A stretch of 44,118 nt of DNA from Patescibacteria group bacterium (lineage in GTDB: Bacteria; Patescibacteriota; JACPGU01), in NCBI GenBank assembly GCA_028718745.1, contig JAQULF010000007.1, positions 1 to 44,118 of the forward strand, read 5' to 3'. Position 1 is the stretch's first letter; each line of letters opens with the position of its first letter. The translations under genes were made by a program, and so were the position numbers. Under the pieces are notes generated by a model that saw only the letters and a program-made list of their open reading frames with translations, was not told where the DNA came from and ran no database searches. Positions 7,253-15,526 of the stretch are shown piece after piece.

Positions 7253-8077
7253 TTATTCAATTTTCTCTAAAATATCATCCGTTAAATATATTGTCATATC
7301 TAAATCCAGCAAAATGTTCATATTTAATGCCATTTGAAGTGCGCTTAGAAAATTAATTATTGGTATAGGAAAGTCGCCAATATCATTTTTCCTAAAATTA
7401 TCTACATGGATATTGTTTCCAGCGAAGGGGAAAGAAAGATTATTAGTTTTTTTACTAATAGTTGAATAATCCAATATCCCATCCTGCAGACTTAACACTA
7501 AATTATGCTTAAATCTATGGTTCTCTGTATAGTTAATTTTGTTTAAATCAATACTAAATTTAAATTTGTGACATATTAAAAAGGTAAAAATATTATGAAA
7601 TGGGTTCTTTCTTGGATTAAAGTCTAATTTTTTACATCCATAATATGGGTCTGAGTTTTTAACTTTTTCTCTTTCCTCCTTTATCTCTGCTAGTTTTTTA
7701 AGATAAGTTTTTAGGTCTTCTACCGTATTTATGTCTGATTTTATTTCTCCAACACAAGATACCGTTTCAATTGGAAAAAATCTTTGTTTACCAACGCCTT
7801 CTATTGTAGGGGTTTTTTCTTTGTCATAAATAATAATATCGCATTGCGTGCTTACATATCCATTGGAATTTACAATGAATCCTGAGCTAACCCCAAACTT
7901 CTCTGGTATATATGAACTAAGCCACTTTTTAACTAAATCTTCTCGATATATGCCGTATTCTCCAGGATGTATTAACTTGTTGTTTTTATCATCCCAAAAT
8001 ATTTCTTTTGCATTTACAAAGGAATTTTTAAAATTATTATAATTTTCAACTGTTATGTTCTTGATAATTTTATTCAT
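7253..8077 (-). CDS. DUF6602-like putative PD-(D/E)XK nuclease
   Basis: 274 residues resembling the DUF6602 family. The N-terminal half has the pattern of a PD-(D/E)XK nuclease core: a helix EDLVKKWLSSYIP (46-58), then STQCDIIIYD with D80, a spacer, then VGEIKSD with E111 and K113. DUF6602 proteins are frequent in defence loci and are usually viewed as restriction-endonuclease-like. The C-terminal 150 residues are mixed and unrecognised. It lies directly downstream (7 bases) of the EcoRI-family methyltransferase, where the cognate nuclease of a restriction-modification pair would be expected. Neither cleavage nor specificity can be read from the sequence. Its codon usage appears more AT-rich than that of the flanking housekeeping genes. 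Confidence 0.75.
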   Translation of the reverse strand: MNKIIKNITVENYNNFKNSFVNAKEIFWDDKNNKLIHPGEYGIYREDLVKKWLSSYIPEKFGVSSGFIVNSNGYVSTQCDIIIYDKEKTPTIEGVGKQRFFPIETVSCVGEIKSDINTVEDLKTYLKKLAEIKEEREKVKNSDPYYGCKKLDFNPRKNPFHNIFTFLICHKFKFSIDLNKINYTENHRFKHNLVLSLQDGILDYSTISKKTNNLSFPFAGNNIHVDNFRKNDIGDFPIPIINFLSALQMALNMNILLDLDMTIYLTDDILEKIE

Positions 8078-8084
8078 TGTTAAT

Positions 8085-9206
8085 TTATTTTTTAACTTTC
8101 TTATTTCTAATAATTATGCGAGCGTAAATACTCGAATATAATTCTCCCGTATCACAATTCTTGAAAGCTGGAATGTCATCCGTCTTAGGGTTGTATACAC
8201 GATACAGGGTTCCTTTTGCGTTATAGGTAAATTTTCCTGTTGATTTACCATTTTTATCTAGGATTTCCATTTTTTTATTGCAAGAAAAATCAACGGATCC
8301 CACGATGCCGAGCGCTATTATTTTAAATTGATCTGGATTATATTTATCCAAAAAGGTAATTGGCACACCCATCGCTCCCTTGTAATTCGTAGGGATATCT
8401 TTTGTCACATCAACATTTATCGCGTCATAATTGTCATATTTTGGATATTCGTTTTCGTGTCCCTTGTAGGTCTTGATAAGAATTAAATCTTCGTGGCGTT
8501 CTTTGTAGTCCAAATTTGTGAACCAACGAACACCTTTCACTCTGATATACTTTTTGCCATTTTCATCAATTCTGCATCCGGCAGCGTTTAATGGATAATC
8601 ATCGGGAACGCCAAACTCTCTGTCCCCACTATGAATACTATGCCCCAGCCAAACTTCGTTTTCTTTAATAAGTTTAAAAAACTCTTTATATGTTATGGCA
8701 TTTAGACTACCAATGATAATAAACTTTTTATCGTATTCCATTAATTGCGCGACATATTCGCGGAACAACGAAAAGGGTGGATTAGTAACTACGATATCGG
8801 CTTGTTTCAAAAGCTCGATGCATTCCGGGCTTCTGAAATCACCGTCGCCTTTTAGATGTTTGATGCCTATTTCTTCCAATTCTGGTACTTTATCGCCATT
8901 TTTGTCGCCGGTGTATTCCAAATAAATCGCTTTTTCAGAATTGTTTTGACTGAACAGATCAACATTTTGATTTTTGTAGCAAGTGGCAATCAGCTTTTTC
9001 AAGCCCAATTTTTCAAAATTATAGGAAAAATAATGAAAGAAATTGCTCACTCTAGGATCATCGCAATTACAAAGAACCACCTTGCCTTTGAAATGCTTTT
9101 CATAATGTCCCAATTCTTTTTCAATATCAGAAAGCTGGGTGTAAAATTCATCCTTTTTTGCCTTGCTCGCCTGGTGCAGGTTTTTATTTGATGCTTTCCT
9201 TCCCAT
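8085..9206 (-). CDS. Adenine-specific DNA methyltransferase, EcoRI methylase family
   Basis: 373 residues, close in layout to M.EcoRI. The family's opening block KKDEFYTQLSDIEKELGHY lies at 17-35, GKVVLCNCDDPRVSNFF at 41-57 forms the AdoMet-binding region, and IVVTNPPFSLF at 138-148 holds the N6-adenine catalytic NPPF. IIGSLNAITYKEFF and WFTNLDY follow, as in the family. It should transfer a methyl group to the N6 of adenine in a fixed site. The site may not be GAATTC, since family members differ. No EcoRI-type endonuclease is present; the neighbours are DUF262-HNH proteins on both sides and a DUF6602 protein. It starts six bases after the upstream gene. Confidence 0.9.
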   Translation of the reverse strand: MGRKASNKNLHQASKAKKDEFYTQLSDIEKELGHYEKHFKGKVVLCNCDDPRVSNFFHYFSYNFEKLGLKKLIATCYKNQNVDLFSQNNSEKAIYLEYTGDKNGDKVPELEEIGIKHLKGDGDFRSPECIELLKQADIVVTNPPFSLFREYVAQLMEYDKKFIIIGSLNAITYKEFFKLIKENEVWLGHSIHSGDREFGVPDDYPLNAAGCRIDENGKKYIRVKGVRWFTNLDYKERHEDLILIKTYKGHENEYPKYDNYDAINVDVTKDIPTNYKGAMGVPITFLDKYNPDQFKIIALGIVGSVDFSCNKKMEILDKNGKSTGKFTYNAKGTLYRVYNPKTDDIPAFKNCDTGELYSSIYARIIIRNKKVKK

Positions 9207-9212
9207 ATATTT

Positions 9213-10997
9213 TTATAAGCTTTTATAATACCTCTCAATCTTCCTCGCCATAAGCTTCCTTCTGGTCTCAAGAAAATCAAAGTAGTCATCTATTTCCATT
9301 TGCATAGTTTCTTTAGGAATACAATGCTTTTCAAGATTTTCCAGAAGCTGTTTCTCATCTAGAATATTTCCATATTTTAATTTTCCTGTTTTGATTTGTT
9401 CCATTAGCTCGGAGAAATACTGTTTTGGCGCTTTTTTACCAATACGGATATTTATTTCCTGCTGGGCATAAACATAATTTCCGATTTGATTATAGTCAGA
9501 TCGCGAACTGTAGGTTTTTTTCAAAAATTCTTTTGGGAAAACATGGTGGATGTCTCCCCTGTGTTCAATCATATCGCGTACCTTGATATCATTCGAAAGA
9601 AATCCTTCGTCATTGGCGTAAACTTGAGAAGCAAAAAATACATTGATATATGGATTGGACAAAGATGCTTTTTCTAATTCTCCGGGCAACCCCACATCCC
9701 AAAATGCTTCGGACAATTCCGAATCCTCAATTTGTTTCAAGTATTTTTCAATTCCGTGTTCGGAGATATTGCGGATATCTTGATCAAACATTGATTCGGG
9801 CGACATGGAATAGCGTGTGGTAAGGTTGCTCATTACAAACCATTTCTTAACATATTTTTCGATATCTCCCGGCTTGTATCCCAGGTCTTTTAATTTCAAA
9901 TAAACTACATAGGCAAAATTGAGAACATTTTGAGAATTAATCATTGAGCTATCTATAAATCCGGTTGACTTTATAATCATTACAAATCTCTCGAAATTGG
10001 TTTGATTTATAAAATCAAGTACCCCACTCTCAAGATTCTTAAAAGATTTTTCTTCGATTTCTTTTTCAAATTCTTTGGTTTCAAAATTTCTACCGGAAAG
10101 CAGGCTGACCAAATCGCTCATCTTGCCGCGAGTAAAATTTTTCGTGAAAGAAACGCGGATGACATCGGTATAATCCGGATCATAAAGGTCGTCATTTACA
10201 TTTTTAAGCCATTCAATCTTCGGCAGATATGAGGTCTTAGCAAACTCTGTATCATTCTCGCTGATTTGTTTAAAAAATTTCGGTTCGCGCGCTAAATGGC
10301 AGAAGTAATCTATAAGTTTGCGAAGGTTTACGCCAAAATCCCCCGTAGATGCGATCTTGCTCATCGCGAAGTCGGCTTGAGAAAGAACTACGCCTTTGGA
10401 ATTTATGCGAATAAAAATTTCCGTTACCGTTTCTATATCCAGCCCTTCAGCCAATTCGATAAAGCCAACCTGTTTATTTTTTATTGCTAAAAGTTGCTGA
10501 AAATTCTTTTGAATTTGTCGTCTCTCTGCCTCCGGATTTTTTTCGCAATAATCCTCTACGGTTTCAAAAAGATCATCATTATTAAGAAATTCCGAAATGT
10601 CAGCGATCCAATTGGGATCTTTTTTGATAATCGGAGTAAGAGTTGCGAATTCTTCCTTTTGAGGATTAAAAGATATTTGGATCCGAACTTCCTTATATTC
10701 TTTGTTCACAATTTTTTCGCCAAGAATTGCAGCGCGCAACGCTGTAATTCTTTGCTGACCATCAATCAAAACTTTCTTGCCGGCAGAAATCGTACCATCT
10801 TTTAGTCTAACATCGGGGTTTTTCCAAGCGATAATATAACCGATCGGGTATCCTTGATAAAGAGAGTCCATTAGATCACGAACTTTGGAAGCGTCCCAAA
10901 CAAAGGGTCGCTGAATTTCCGGAATGGCAATTTGCCCCATTTGAACATCGCTTAAGATATTGGAAATCAAGTACTGATTGACAGCATATTTTTGCAT
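9213..10997 (-). CDS. GmrSD-like DUF262 protein with C-terminal HNH/DUF1524-type domain, first gene of the defence operon
   Basis: 594 residues. DUF262 at the N-terminus shows IPEIQRPFVW at 25-34, YPIGYIIAW at 50-58 and LIDGQQRITAL at 78-88. A long helical middle follows. The C-terminal part has RGDIHHVFPKEFL (about 480-492), then YNQIGNYVYAQQEINIRIG (about 502-520), the H-H/N pattern of DUF1524-type HNH domains in GmrSD and SspE. Length is near that of full-size GmrSD fusions (about 550-700). Known relatives cut modified DNA (GmrSD) or act when phosphorothioate is sensed (SspE). Here the companion is an adenine methyltransferase, so sensing of methylation status is an attractive but untested idea. 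A promoter lies at 11025-11053. Confidence 0.9.
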   Translation of the reverse strand: MQKYAVNQYLISNILSDVQMGQIAIPEIQRPFVWDASKVRDLMDSLYQGYPIGYIIAWKNPDVRLKDGTISAGKKVLIDGQQRITALRAAILGEKIVNKEYKEVRIQISFNPQKEEFATLTPIIKKDPNWIADISEFLNNDDLFETVEDYCEKNPEAERRQIQKNFQQLLAIKNKQVGFIELAEGLDIETVTEIFIRINSKGVVLSQADFAMSKIASTGDFGVNLRKLIDYFCHLAREPKFFKQISENDTEFAKTSYLPKIEWLKNVNDDLYDPDYTDVIRVSFTKNFTRGKMSDLVSLLSGRNFETKEFEKEIEEKSFKNLESGVLDFINQTNFERFVMIIKSTGFIDSSMINSQNVLNFAYVVYLKLKDLGYKPGDIEKYVKKWFVMSNLTTRYSMSPESMFDQDIRNISEHGIEKYLKQIEDSELSEAFWDVGLPGELEKASLSNPYINVFFASQVYANDEGFLSNDIKVRDMIEHRGDIHHVFPKEFLKKTYSSRSDYNQIGNYVYAQQEINIRIGKKAPKQYFSELMEQIKTGKLKYGNILDEKQLLENLEKHCIPKETMQMEIDDYFDFLETRRKLMARKIERYYKSL

Positions 10998-11024
10998 AAC
11001 AAAGAGATTAATGCTATTTTCCCC

Positions 11025-11053
11025 ATTCTACCACAAAACCGAGGGTGTTTAAA
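11025..11053 (-). promoter_or_regulatory. Likely promoter of the five-gene defence operon
   Basis: On the minus strand TAGAAT (11025-11030) is preceded by TGG, giving an extended -10, with a weak -35 TTTAAA 17 bases upstream (11048-11053). The ATG at 10997 follows after 27 bases. It lies immediately beyond the terminator of the redox operon, so the defence operon starts its own transcript. Confidence 0.5.
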
Positions 11054-11087
11054 CCCAAAAAAAGAGCGGCCCCAATAGGCCGCTCTT
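11054..11087 (-). terminator. Strong intrinsic terminator ending the redox/glycolysis gene block
   Basis: AAGAGCGGCC (11062-11071) and GGCCGCTCTT (11078-11087) form a perfect 10-base stem with a six-base loop. On the minus strand a run of seven T follows directly. It closes the minus-strand series whose last gene is at 11101. Confidence 0.9.
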
Positions 11088-11100
11088 AAAAGTCCGTTTT

Positions 11101-11457
11101 TTATTTCTTCTTCCTTATCACCCCCGCAACCAGAGGCAGGATAAATGTTAGCGCGTAGTATAGATATATATCAAATTTATAGTAACCTACTATTTGGAAA
11201 AGTTGAACATTAAATATATAATCCAGAACCACAGCAAGTAGTGTCCAAATAACAGCAATTTTCAGATAATACTGGAATGAATCACCTTTTACTTTTTTAA
11301 ATAAAACTAACAGTGCAATAATGATACCGATTGGCATTATTATCCAACCAATAAGGCTTGGCGATACCATCTTAAATAGTATAATCCCCAAAATCCATCC
11401 AATTAACCAAAGTAAGAATCCCCAACCCAAAGAATCTTTTAAAAATTGCTTTTGCAT
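11101..11457 (-). CDS. Four-helix membrane protein of unknown function
   Basis: 118 residues with four predicted membrane helices (about 10-30, 34-53, 65-85 and 95-115) and basic ends (VIRKKK). I recognise no family. It is the last gene of the minus-strand series before a strong terminator and follows the FTR-like gene by 24 bases. Nothing in it suggests a redox role beyond this placement. Confidence 0.7.
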   Translation of the reverse strand: MQKQFLKDSLGWGFLLWLIGWILGIILFKMVSPSLIGWIIMPIGIIIALLVLFKKVKGDSFQYYLKIAVIWTLLAVVLDYIFNVQLFQIVGYYKFDIYLYYALTFILPLVAGVIRKKK

Positions 11458-11481
11458 ATTTTTATTTTATTCATATTATTT

Positions 11482-11820
11482 TCATTTTGTTCTCAACTCT
11501 TTGGGACGCCTTTCCGGAATAGAATGTGTTTTTTTCGTTCCATCATTTATTTCTTTGGATACATACAGCGAGCAATAGCAATTACCAAACTCTGCTACAT
11601 CGGGATCTCGATAAAAACAAGGGCAGATAATATCGCTGTCTTTTTCCAATACGCCCGATGCCAATCGGCAAGGACAAGAAGTGTAACCGTACCTTTCTTT
11701 ATTTTTCATTAAACCTCGGACCAAATCTTTAGTGAATTCAATATCAGGATTGAGGAACTGCCCCAAATTTTCCGTCGCCCCTTTTAGAGATTGATAAAAT
11801 TGATCAACTTGTTCTTCCAT
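11482..11820 (-). CDS. Ferredoxin:thioredoxin reductase catalytic-subunit-like protein
   Basis: 112 residues carrying the three cysteine pairs of the FTR beta subunit: CPC at 49-51, CPC at 66-68 and CYC at 81-83. They ligate a 4Fe-4S cluster next to a redox-active disulfide, and N-terminal helices precede them as in the family. FTR passes electrons from ferredoxin or a similar donor to thioredoxin. FTR-like proteins also occur in non-photosynthetic anaerobes. The start codon overlaps the stop of the glutaredoxin gene (TAATG), so the two are translationally coupled, and the two proteins may form one electron path. No FTR alpha subunit is seen here, which is usual outside cyanobacteria and plants. 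Confidence 0.88.
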   Translation of the reverse strand: MEEQVDQFYQSLKGATENLGQFLNPDIEFTKDLVRGLMKNKERYGYTSCPCRLASGVLEKDSDIICPCFYRDPDVAEFGNCYCSLYVSKEINDGTKKTHSIPERRPKELRTK

Positions 11821-12095
11821 TATTTTAGCGCCTCCTTTATTCCCTCTTCATCAAATCCTTGAATTATTTTTTTGCCGTCGATAATTAATAAAGGAAAGGA
11901 AATATCCGAAGTGAATTTGGCAATCTCCTCACTCACTTTTTTATCTTCCGCCTCATCCAATAAATCAACATCAATAAAGTCATAGGCCACACCTAATTCG
12001 TTTAAAAGATTTTTGGTTTTGTGACACCAAGGACAAGTGGAGAGCGCATAAAGCATTATTTTTTTATCGCTTTTTCCTTCAACATGTTTTTGCAT
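11820..12095 (-). CDS. Glutaredoxin-like thiol oxidoreductase
   Basis: 91 residues with a glutaredoxin fold. After an N-terminal extension of about 12 residues comes IMLYALSTCPWCHKTKNLL with the active site CPWC at 21-24, then DVDLLDEAED, ISFPLLIIDGK (the cis-proline SFP) and a C-terminal IQGFDEEGIKEAL. It reduces disulfides using glutathione or, as the neighbour suggests, electrons from the FTR-like protein whose start overlaps its stop by one base. CPR bacteria generally lack glutathione synthesis, so the FTR route is plausible. It starts nine bases after gapN. Confidence 0.92.
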   Translation of the reverse strand: MQKHVEGKSDKKIMLYALSTCPWCHKTKNLLNELGVAYDFIDVDLLDEAEDKKVSEEIAKFTSDISFPLLIIDGKKIIQGFDEEGIKEALK

Positions 12096-12104
12096 AGATT
12101 TATT

Positions 12105-13574
12105 TTACTTATTGTCCACAATACTTTTTATTCTCATCATAGCAATGATAGACCATCTGACTCCTTGAGTTCCTAATCCTGAATCTTTGACGCCCAGAAA
12201 AGGAAAATTGTCAGGATATCTCTCGCTCTTTTTGTTGATTTGAATAACTCCGGTTTGAAGTTGCTTGGCAATCTCTTTAGCTTTTTCAATGTTAGTCGTG
12301 AAAATTGATCCGCCCAAACCATATTGGCTCCTGTTGTGAATTTCAATCATCTGCTCTACATTGTCGCAAGAAATAATCGGAAGTACCGGGCCAAATTGTT
12401 CTTCCCAAGCGATGCGCATATCCGTATTAACGCTATCTAATACCGTGGCATCAAAGTAGTTGAGCTTGCGGGCTCCGCCAATGACAATTTTCGCGCCATT
12501 TTCCACCGCGTCAAAAACCAGCTCTTGAATATATTCGGCTTGTTTTTCTGAAATCACCGGCCCCATTTGGGTTTCGTCTTTTGAAGGATCACCTACCAAA
12601 TTATATTTCTCTTTTGTTTTGGCAATTATTTTTTCGAGAAGCTGATCGTGAACGATTTTATCAACCAAAACTCTTTTGATAGCTGTGCATCTTTGTCCCG
12701 CATAAGAAAAAGCGCCATCAACTATTTCGGCAGCGGTAAGATCTAAATCAGCGTCATCAAAAACTAAAGCCGCGTCTTTTCCTCCCATTTCAAGAAGAAG
12801 TGGTTTGTAGCCGACTTTGGTAGCAATCGATTTACCCACTTCGGAACTGCCCGTAAAATCGATCATATTGATATCTTTGTGAATTACTAGGTAATCACCA
12901 ATTTCCGATCCCCTACCGCTGACAAAATTGATAACGCCCGCCGGCACACCGGCTTTGTTAAATACTTCCACCAACATCGCTGTTGAGATTGATCCTTGAG
13001 TTGGACCTTTGACAATAACGCTATTGCCAGCCAGCAATGCCGGAGCAATTTTGGTAACCGCCAAATTGATTGGATAATTAAATGGCGAGATGGCTAAGAC
13101 CACTCCCCAGGGTTCTTTTGAAACTAACGCCGTCTTACTCTCCCCTGCTCCGGGGAAATCTTTGGAATAAAAAACTTCGGGGTGATTGGCAGCCTCAATT
13201 TGATCGGCCGTGTAAGAAATAATATCGGCCGAGCGCAGGATGCTCGATTCCCCTGCTTTTTTCGTTTTGCCAATTTCCATTATTTTGATAGGCAAGATCT
13301 CATCCATATTTTCACGAAGTAGATCCGCCGCTTTTTTAATAATAGCCGCTCGATCCTCAACCGGATAATTAGCCCAGAGTTTTTGAGCTTTTACAGCTCC
13401 ACTAACCATTTCATCAATTTCTCCTTGACTCACAGCTTGAACCTCTCCGACCTGTGATCCATCCACCGGAGAATTTATTTTGATGGTTTGTCCGTCTTTG
13501 CTTTTTTGCCAAACCCCGCCGGAAAAGAACTTGTAAACACTACCATCTTTTATGTTTTGAAAAAAGTTGTCCAT
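12105..13574 (-). CDS. gapN: Non-phosphorylating glyceraldehyde-3-phosphate dehydrogenase (NADP-dependent type)
   Basis: 489 residues, full-length aldehyde dehydrogenase fold. VLAISPFNYPINLA lies near 159-172, the Rossmann segment IDFTGSSEVGKSIA at 238-251, the general base E262 in LLLEMGGKDAALV, and the nucleophile C296 in SYAGQRCTAIKRVLV. The GQRCTAIKR context is that of GapN rather than of general ALDHs; I recall S. mutans GapN having nearly the same string. It oxidises glyceraldehyde 3-phosphate straight to 3-phosphoglycerate, making NADPH but no ATP. It lies beside the PfkB-family kinase, aldolase and tpiA genes, which supports a glycolytic role. About 70 bases of AT-rich simple repeat separate it from the kinase gene. 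Confidence 0.92.
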   Translation of the reverse strand: MDNFFQNIKDGSVYKFFSGGVWQKSKDGQTIKINSPVDGSQVGEVQAVSQGEIDEMVSGAVKAQKLWANYPVEDRAAIIKKAADLLRENMDEILPIKIMEIGKTKKAGESSILRSADIISYTADQIEAANHPEVFYSKDFPGAGESKTALVSKEPWGVVLAISPFNYPINLAVTKIAPALLAGNSVIVKGPTQGSISTAMLVEVFNKAGVPAGVINFVSGRGSEIGDYLVIHKDINMIDFTGSSEVGKSIATKVGYKPLLLEMGGKDAALVFDDADLDLTAAEIVDGAFSYAGQRCTAIKRVLVDKIVHDQLLEKIIAKTKEKYNLVGDPSKDETQMGPVISEKQAEYIQELVFDAVENGAKIVIGGARKLNYFDATVLDSVNTDMRIAWEEQFGPVLPIISCDNVEQMIEIHNRSQYGLGGSIFTTNIEKAKEIAKQLQTGVIQINKKSERYPDNFPFLGVKDSGLGTQGVRWSIIAMMRIKSIVDNK

Positions 13575-13643
13575 GGTTTTATTTTAATTTTGTGATTTTG
13601 AATTTATTTAGAAATTAGAAATTAGGATTTAGAAATTTGAGAC

Positions 13644-14624
13644 TCAAAATTTTTTCACCCTGACCTTATTCTTATTATATCTCTTAAGAATCTCCCTCTC
13701 ACCCAGCAGTCCCTTCTGCGCTCCATAAACCGAAACTACATTGGCCGAATTGATTGAGGCCAATTTCAAACAGTCTTCTATATTATATCCTTTTTTATGC
13801 ATCGCTACGAATGTACCCGCAAAACTATCGCCCGCTCCGGTAGTATCAACTCTTTTTGAAGGATAAATTCCTGATTTGTAAAAAGTTTTTCCATCATAAA
13901 CATATGATCCTTTCCGACCATCGGTAATCACGATAATTTCTGTGCCAAGATTTTTTATTTTTTTCAGAAGCTCTTTTATATCTATTCGTTTTTTTATTTT
14001 CAAAATATTTTTAGCCTCTTCTACATTTAAACATAAAATTTTTGTTCTGGAAATCAACCTTTTTAATATCGGCAGATCATTTTCTATCTGATAGATGCTG
14101 GGATTCATATATAGAGGCTTTTTTGTTTTTAAAATATGCTTATAAATATCGGGTAAAATAATTTTTGAATATCTTGTTATCCCCGCAATGTAGAAACCTT
14201 TGGAAAACAAAAATACCTTTTTAAGCCTCATTCTCTTATAATCATTCTCCGGACGAAAAGTTAGAATCGTTCTATCGCGGTCAACCCCAAGTAAAATAAA
14301 AGAGCGCCCGAGATTTTTATTTTTTTGTTTTACCAAAAAGCTTGTTCCGACTTTTTTTCTTTTCAGTTCTTCGACAACTTCCCTACTATACATATCATCT
14401 CCCAGCATTGAGACCATCGCATTTTTAATGCCCATTTTTTTCATTGCGACCCCCGCGTTGCAAGCTGATCCGCCCAGGTCATATTTGAGTTCATCGATGC
14501 CAATCTTTTCACCATATAAATAGGAAAGATATTTTAAATCCTTTTTTTCTTTTATGATTTTGGATCGCGCTAAAATGAAGGTATCTTGAACGCAATCGCC
14601 AATTACTGCTATGTCGTATAGCAT
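13644..14624 (-). CDS. PfkB-family sugar kinase
   Basis: 326 residues of the ribokinase/PfkB family. YDLGGSACNAGVAMKKMG near residues 48-66 is the first PfkB signature, and RVDTTGAGDSFAGTFVA near 258-274 is the second, with the GAGD anion hole at 263-266 and D266 as catalytic base. Substrate is uncertain: the family includes ribokinase, fructokinase, adenosine kinase and phosphofructokinase 2. Placement two bases upstream of nothing but directly after class II aldolase and tpiA in the same transcript suggests a hexose- or hexose-phosphate substrate feeding aldolase, which would fill the phosphofructokinase step. That is inference. The start is two bases past the aldolase stop, implying coupling. 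Confidence 0.88.
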   Translation of the reverse strand: MLYDIAVIGDCVQDTFILARSKIIKEKKDLKYLSYLYGEKIGIDELKYDLGGSACNAGVAMKKMGIKNAMVSMLGDDMYSREVVEELKRKKVGTSFLVKQKNKNLGRSFILLGVDRDRTILTFRPENDYKRMRLKKVFLFSKGFYIAGITRYSKIILPDIYKHILKTKKPLYMNPSIYQIENDLPILKRLISRTKILCLNVEEAKNILKIKKRIDIKELLKKIKNLGTEIIVITDGRKGSYVYDGKTFYKSGIYPSKRVDTTGAGDSFAGTFVAMHKKGYNIEDCLKLASINSANVVSVYGAQKGLLGEREILKRYNKNKVRVKKF

Positions 14625-14626
14625 TT

Positions 14627-15526
14627 TTATTTTTTACTGAATAATTTTATTTTACCGATTACTTCTTCCGTCAAGACAACGCTGGCTTTTTCCAAAATTT
14701 TATAAAACCGATATTCCTTTGGATTCTCTTTTATATTTTTTATAAAGCCGTTCATCAATGATAATTGTAAATCAGTGTCTATATTTATTTTGCGAATTCC
14801 AAACTTAATTGCCTTTTTTATATCTTCATCGCTAACCCCAACTGCATTTTTCAAATTAAATCCATATTTGGATAGCTGCCTAGCCGTCTTTGGATTAATC
14901 ATGGATGCACCATGCAGAACCAAAGGAACATTGATCAAATGTTTGACCTTTTTTAAAACTTCAAAATTTAAATTGGACTTTTTAATAAACTTATTCGGTC
15001 CATGAGAAGTCCCGATGGCCACAGCTAATGAGTCGCAGCCGGTTCGCTTAACAAATTCATAAGCTTCTACCGGATTGGTATAAACGATTTTTTTCGAAAT
15101 CGCACTTTCTTCCGCCCCGCCGATTCGGCCGATCTCGGCTTCTACCCAAACACCATTTCTGTGCGCTTTTTTGACAATATATTTTGTTAGCGAGACATTT
15201 CTTTCAAATTTTTCGTGCGACATATCTATCATAACCGAATCAAATCCTTTGTCGATACATTCTAGAATTAAATCAATGTCTCTGCCATGATCGAGATGCA
15301 AGAATAATTCGATACCGTATTTGCCTTGAAAAAAGTTTTTCGCCCAGATGAAAAAATCTACACTAGCATGATGGATGGCTCCTTCAGATACGCCAATTAT
15401 AACCGGAGTTCTGGTTTTTTTGCTGGCAATAACAACCGCTTCAAAAGTTTCCAAATTGCTAACATTGAAATGCCCGATGGCAACTTCTTTTTTTTCTGCT
15501 AATTTGAATAATTTATCTAGTTTCAT
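14627..15526 (-). CDS. fba: Class II fructose-bisphosphate aldolase
   Basis: About 299 residues of a zinc-dependent class II aldolase. IGHFNVSNLETFEAV matches the N-terminal block, ELFLHLDHGRD carries the metal histidine region (two His around Asp), SVMIDMSHEKFE follows, then EAEIGRIGGAEE, LAVAIGTSHGPN, VLHGAS and INIDTDL, the classic substrate-loop series. It splits fructose 1,6-bisphosphate into dihydroxyacetone phosphate and glyceraldehyde 3-phosphate. I place the start at the ATG at 15526 (MKLDKLF); an in-frame TTG four codons upstream (15538) is possible but badly spaced from the AGG at 15541. The gene overlaps the tpiA end by 14 bases, so the two are coupled. Confidence 0.93.
   Translation of the reverse strand: MKLDKLFKLAEKKEVAIGHFNVSNLETFEAVVIASKKTRTPVIIGVSEGAIHHASVDFFIWAKNFFQGKYGIELFLHLDHGRDIDLILECIDKGFDSVMIDMSHEKFERNVSLTKYIVKKAHRNGVWVEAEIGRIGGAEESAISKKIVYTNPVEAYEFVKRTGCDSLAVAIGTSHGPNKFIKKSNLNFEVLKKVKHLINVPLVLHGASMINPKTARQLSKYGFNLKNAVGVSDEDIKKAIKFGIRKINIDTDLQLSLMNGFIKNIKENPKEYRFYKILEKASVVLTEEVIGKIKLFSKK

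Noticed and set aside
8085-9206. GAATTC as the recognised site of the EcoRI-family methyltransferase
   Set aside because: Family membership does not fix the site, and GAATTC occurs in the window (for example near 11733 and 23722), so neither support nor avoidance can be claimed.
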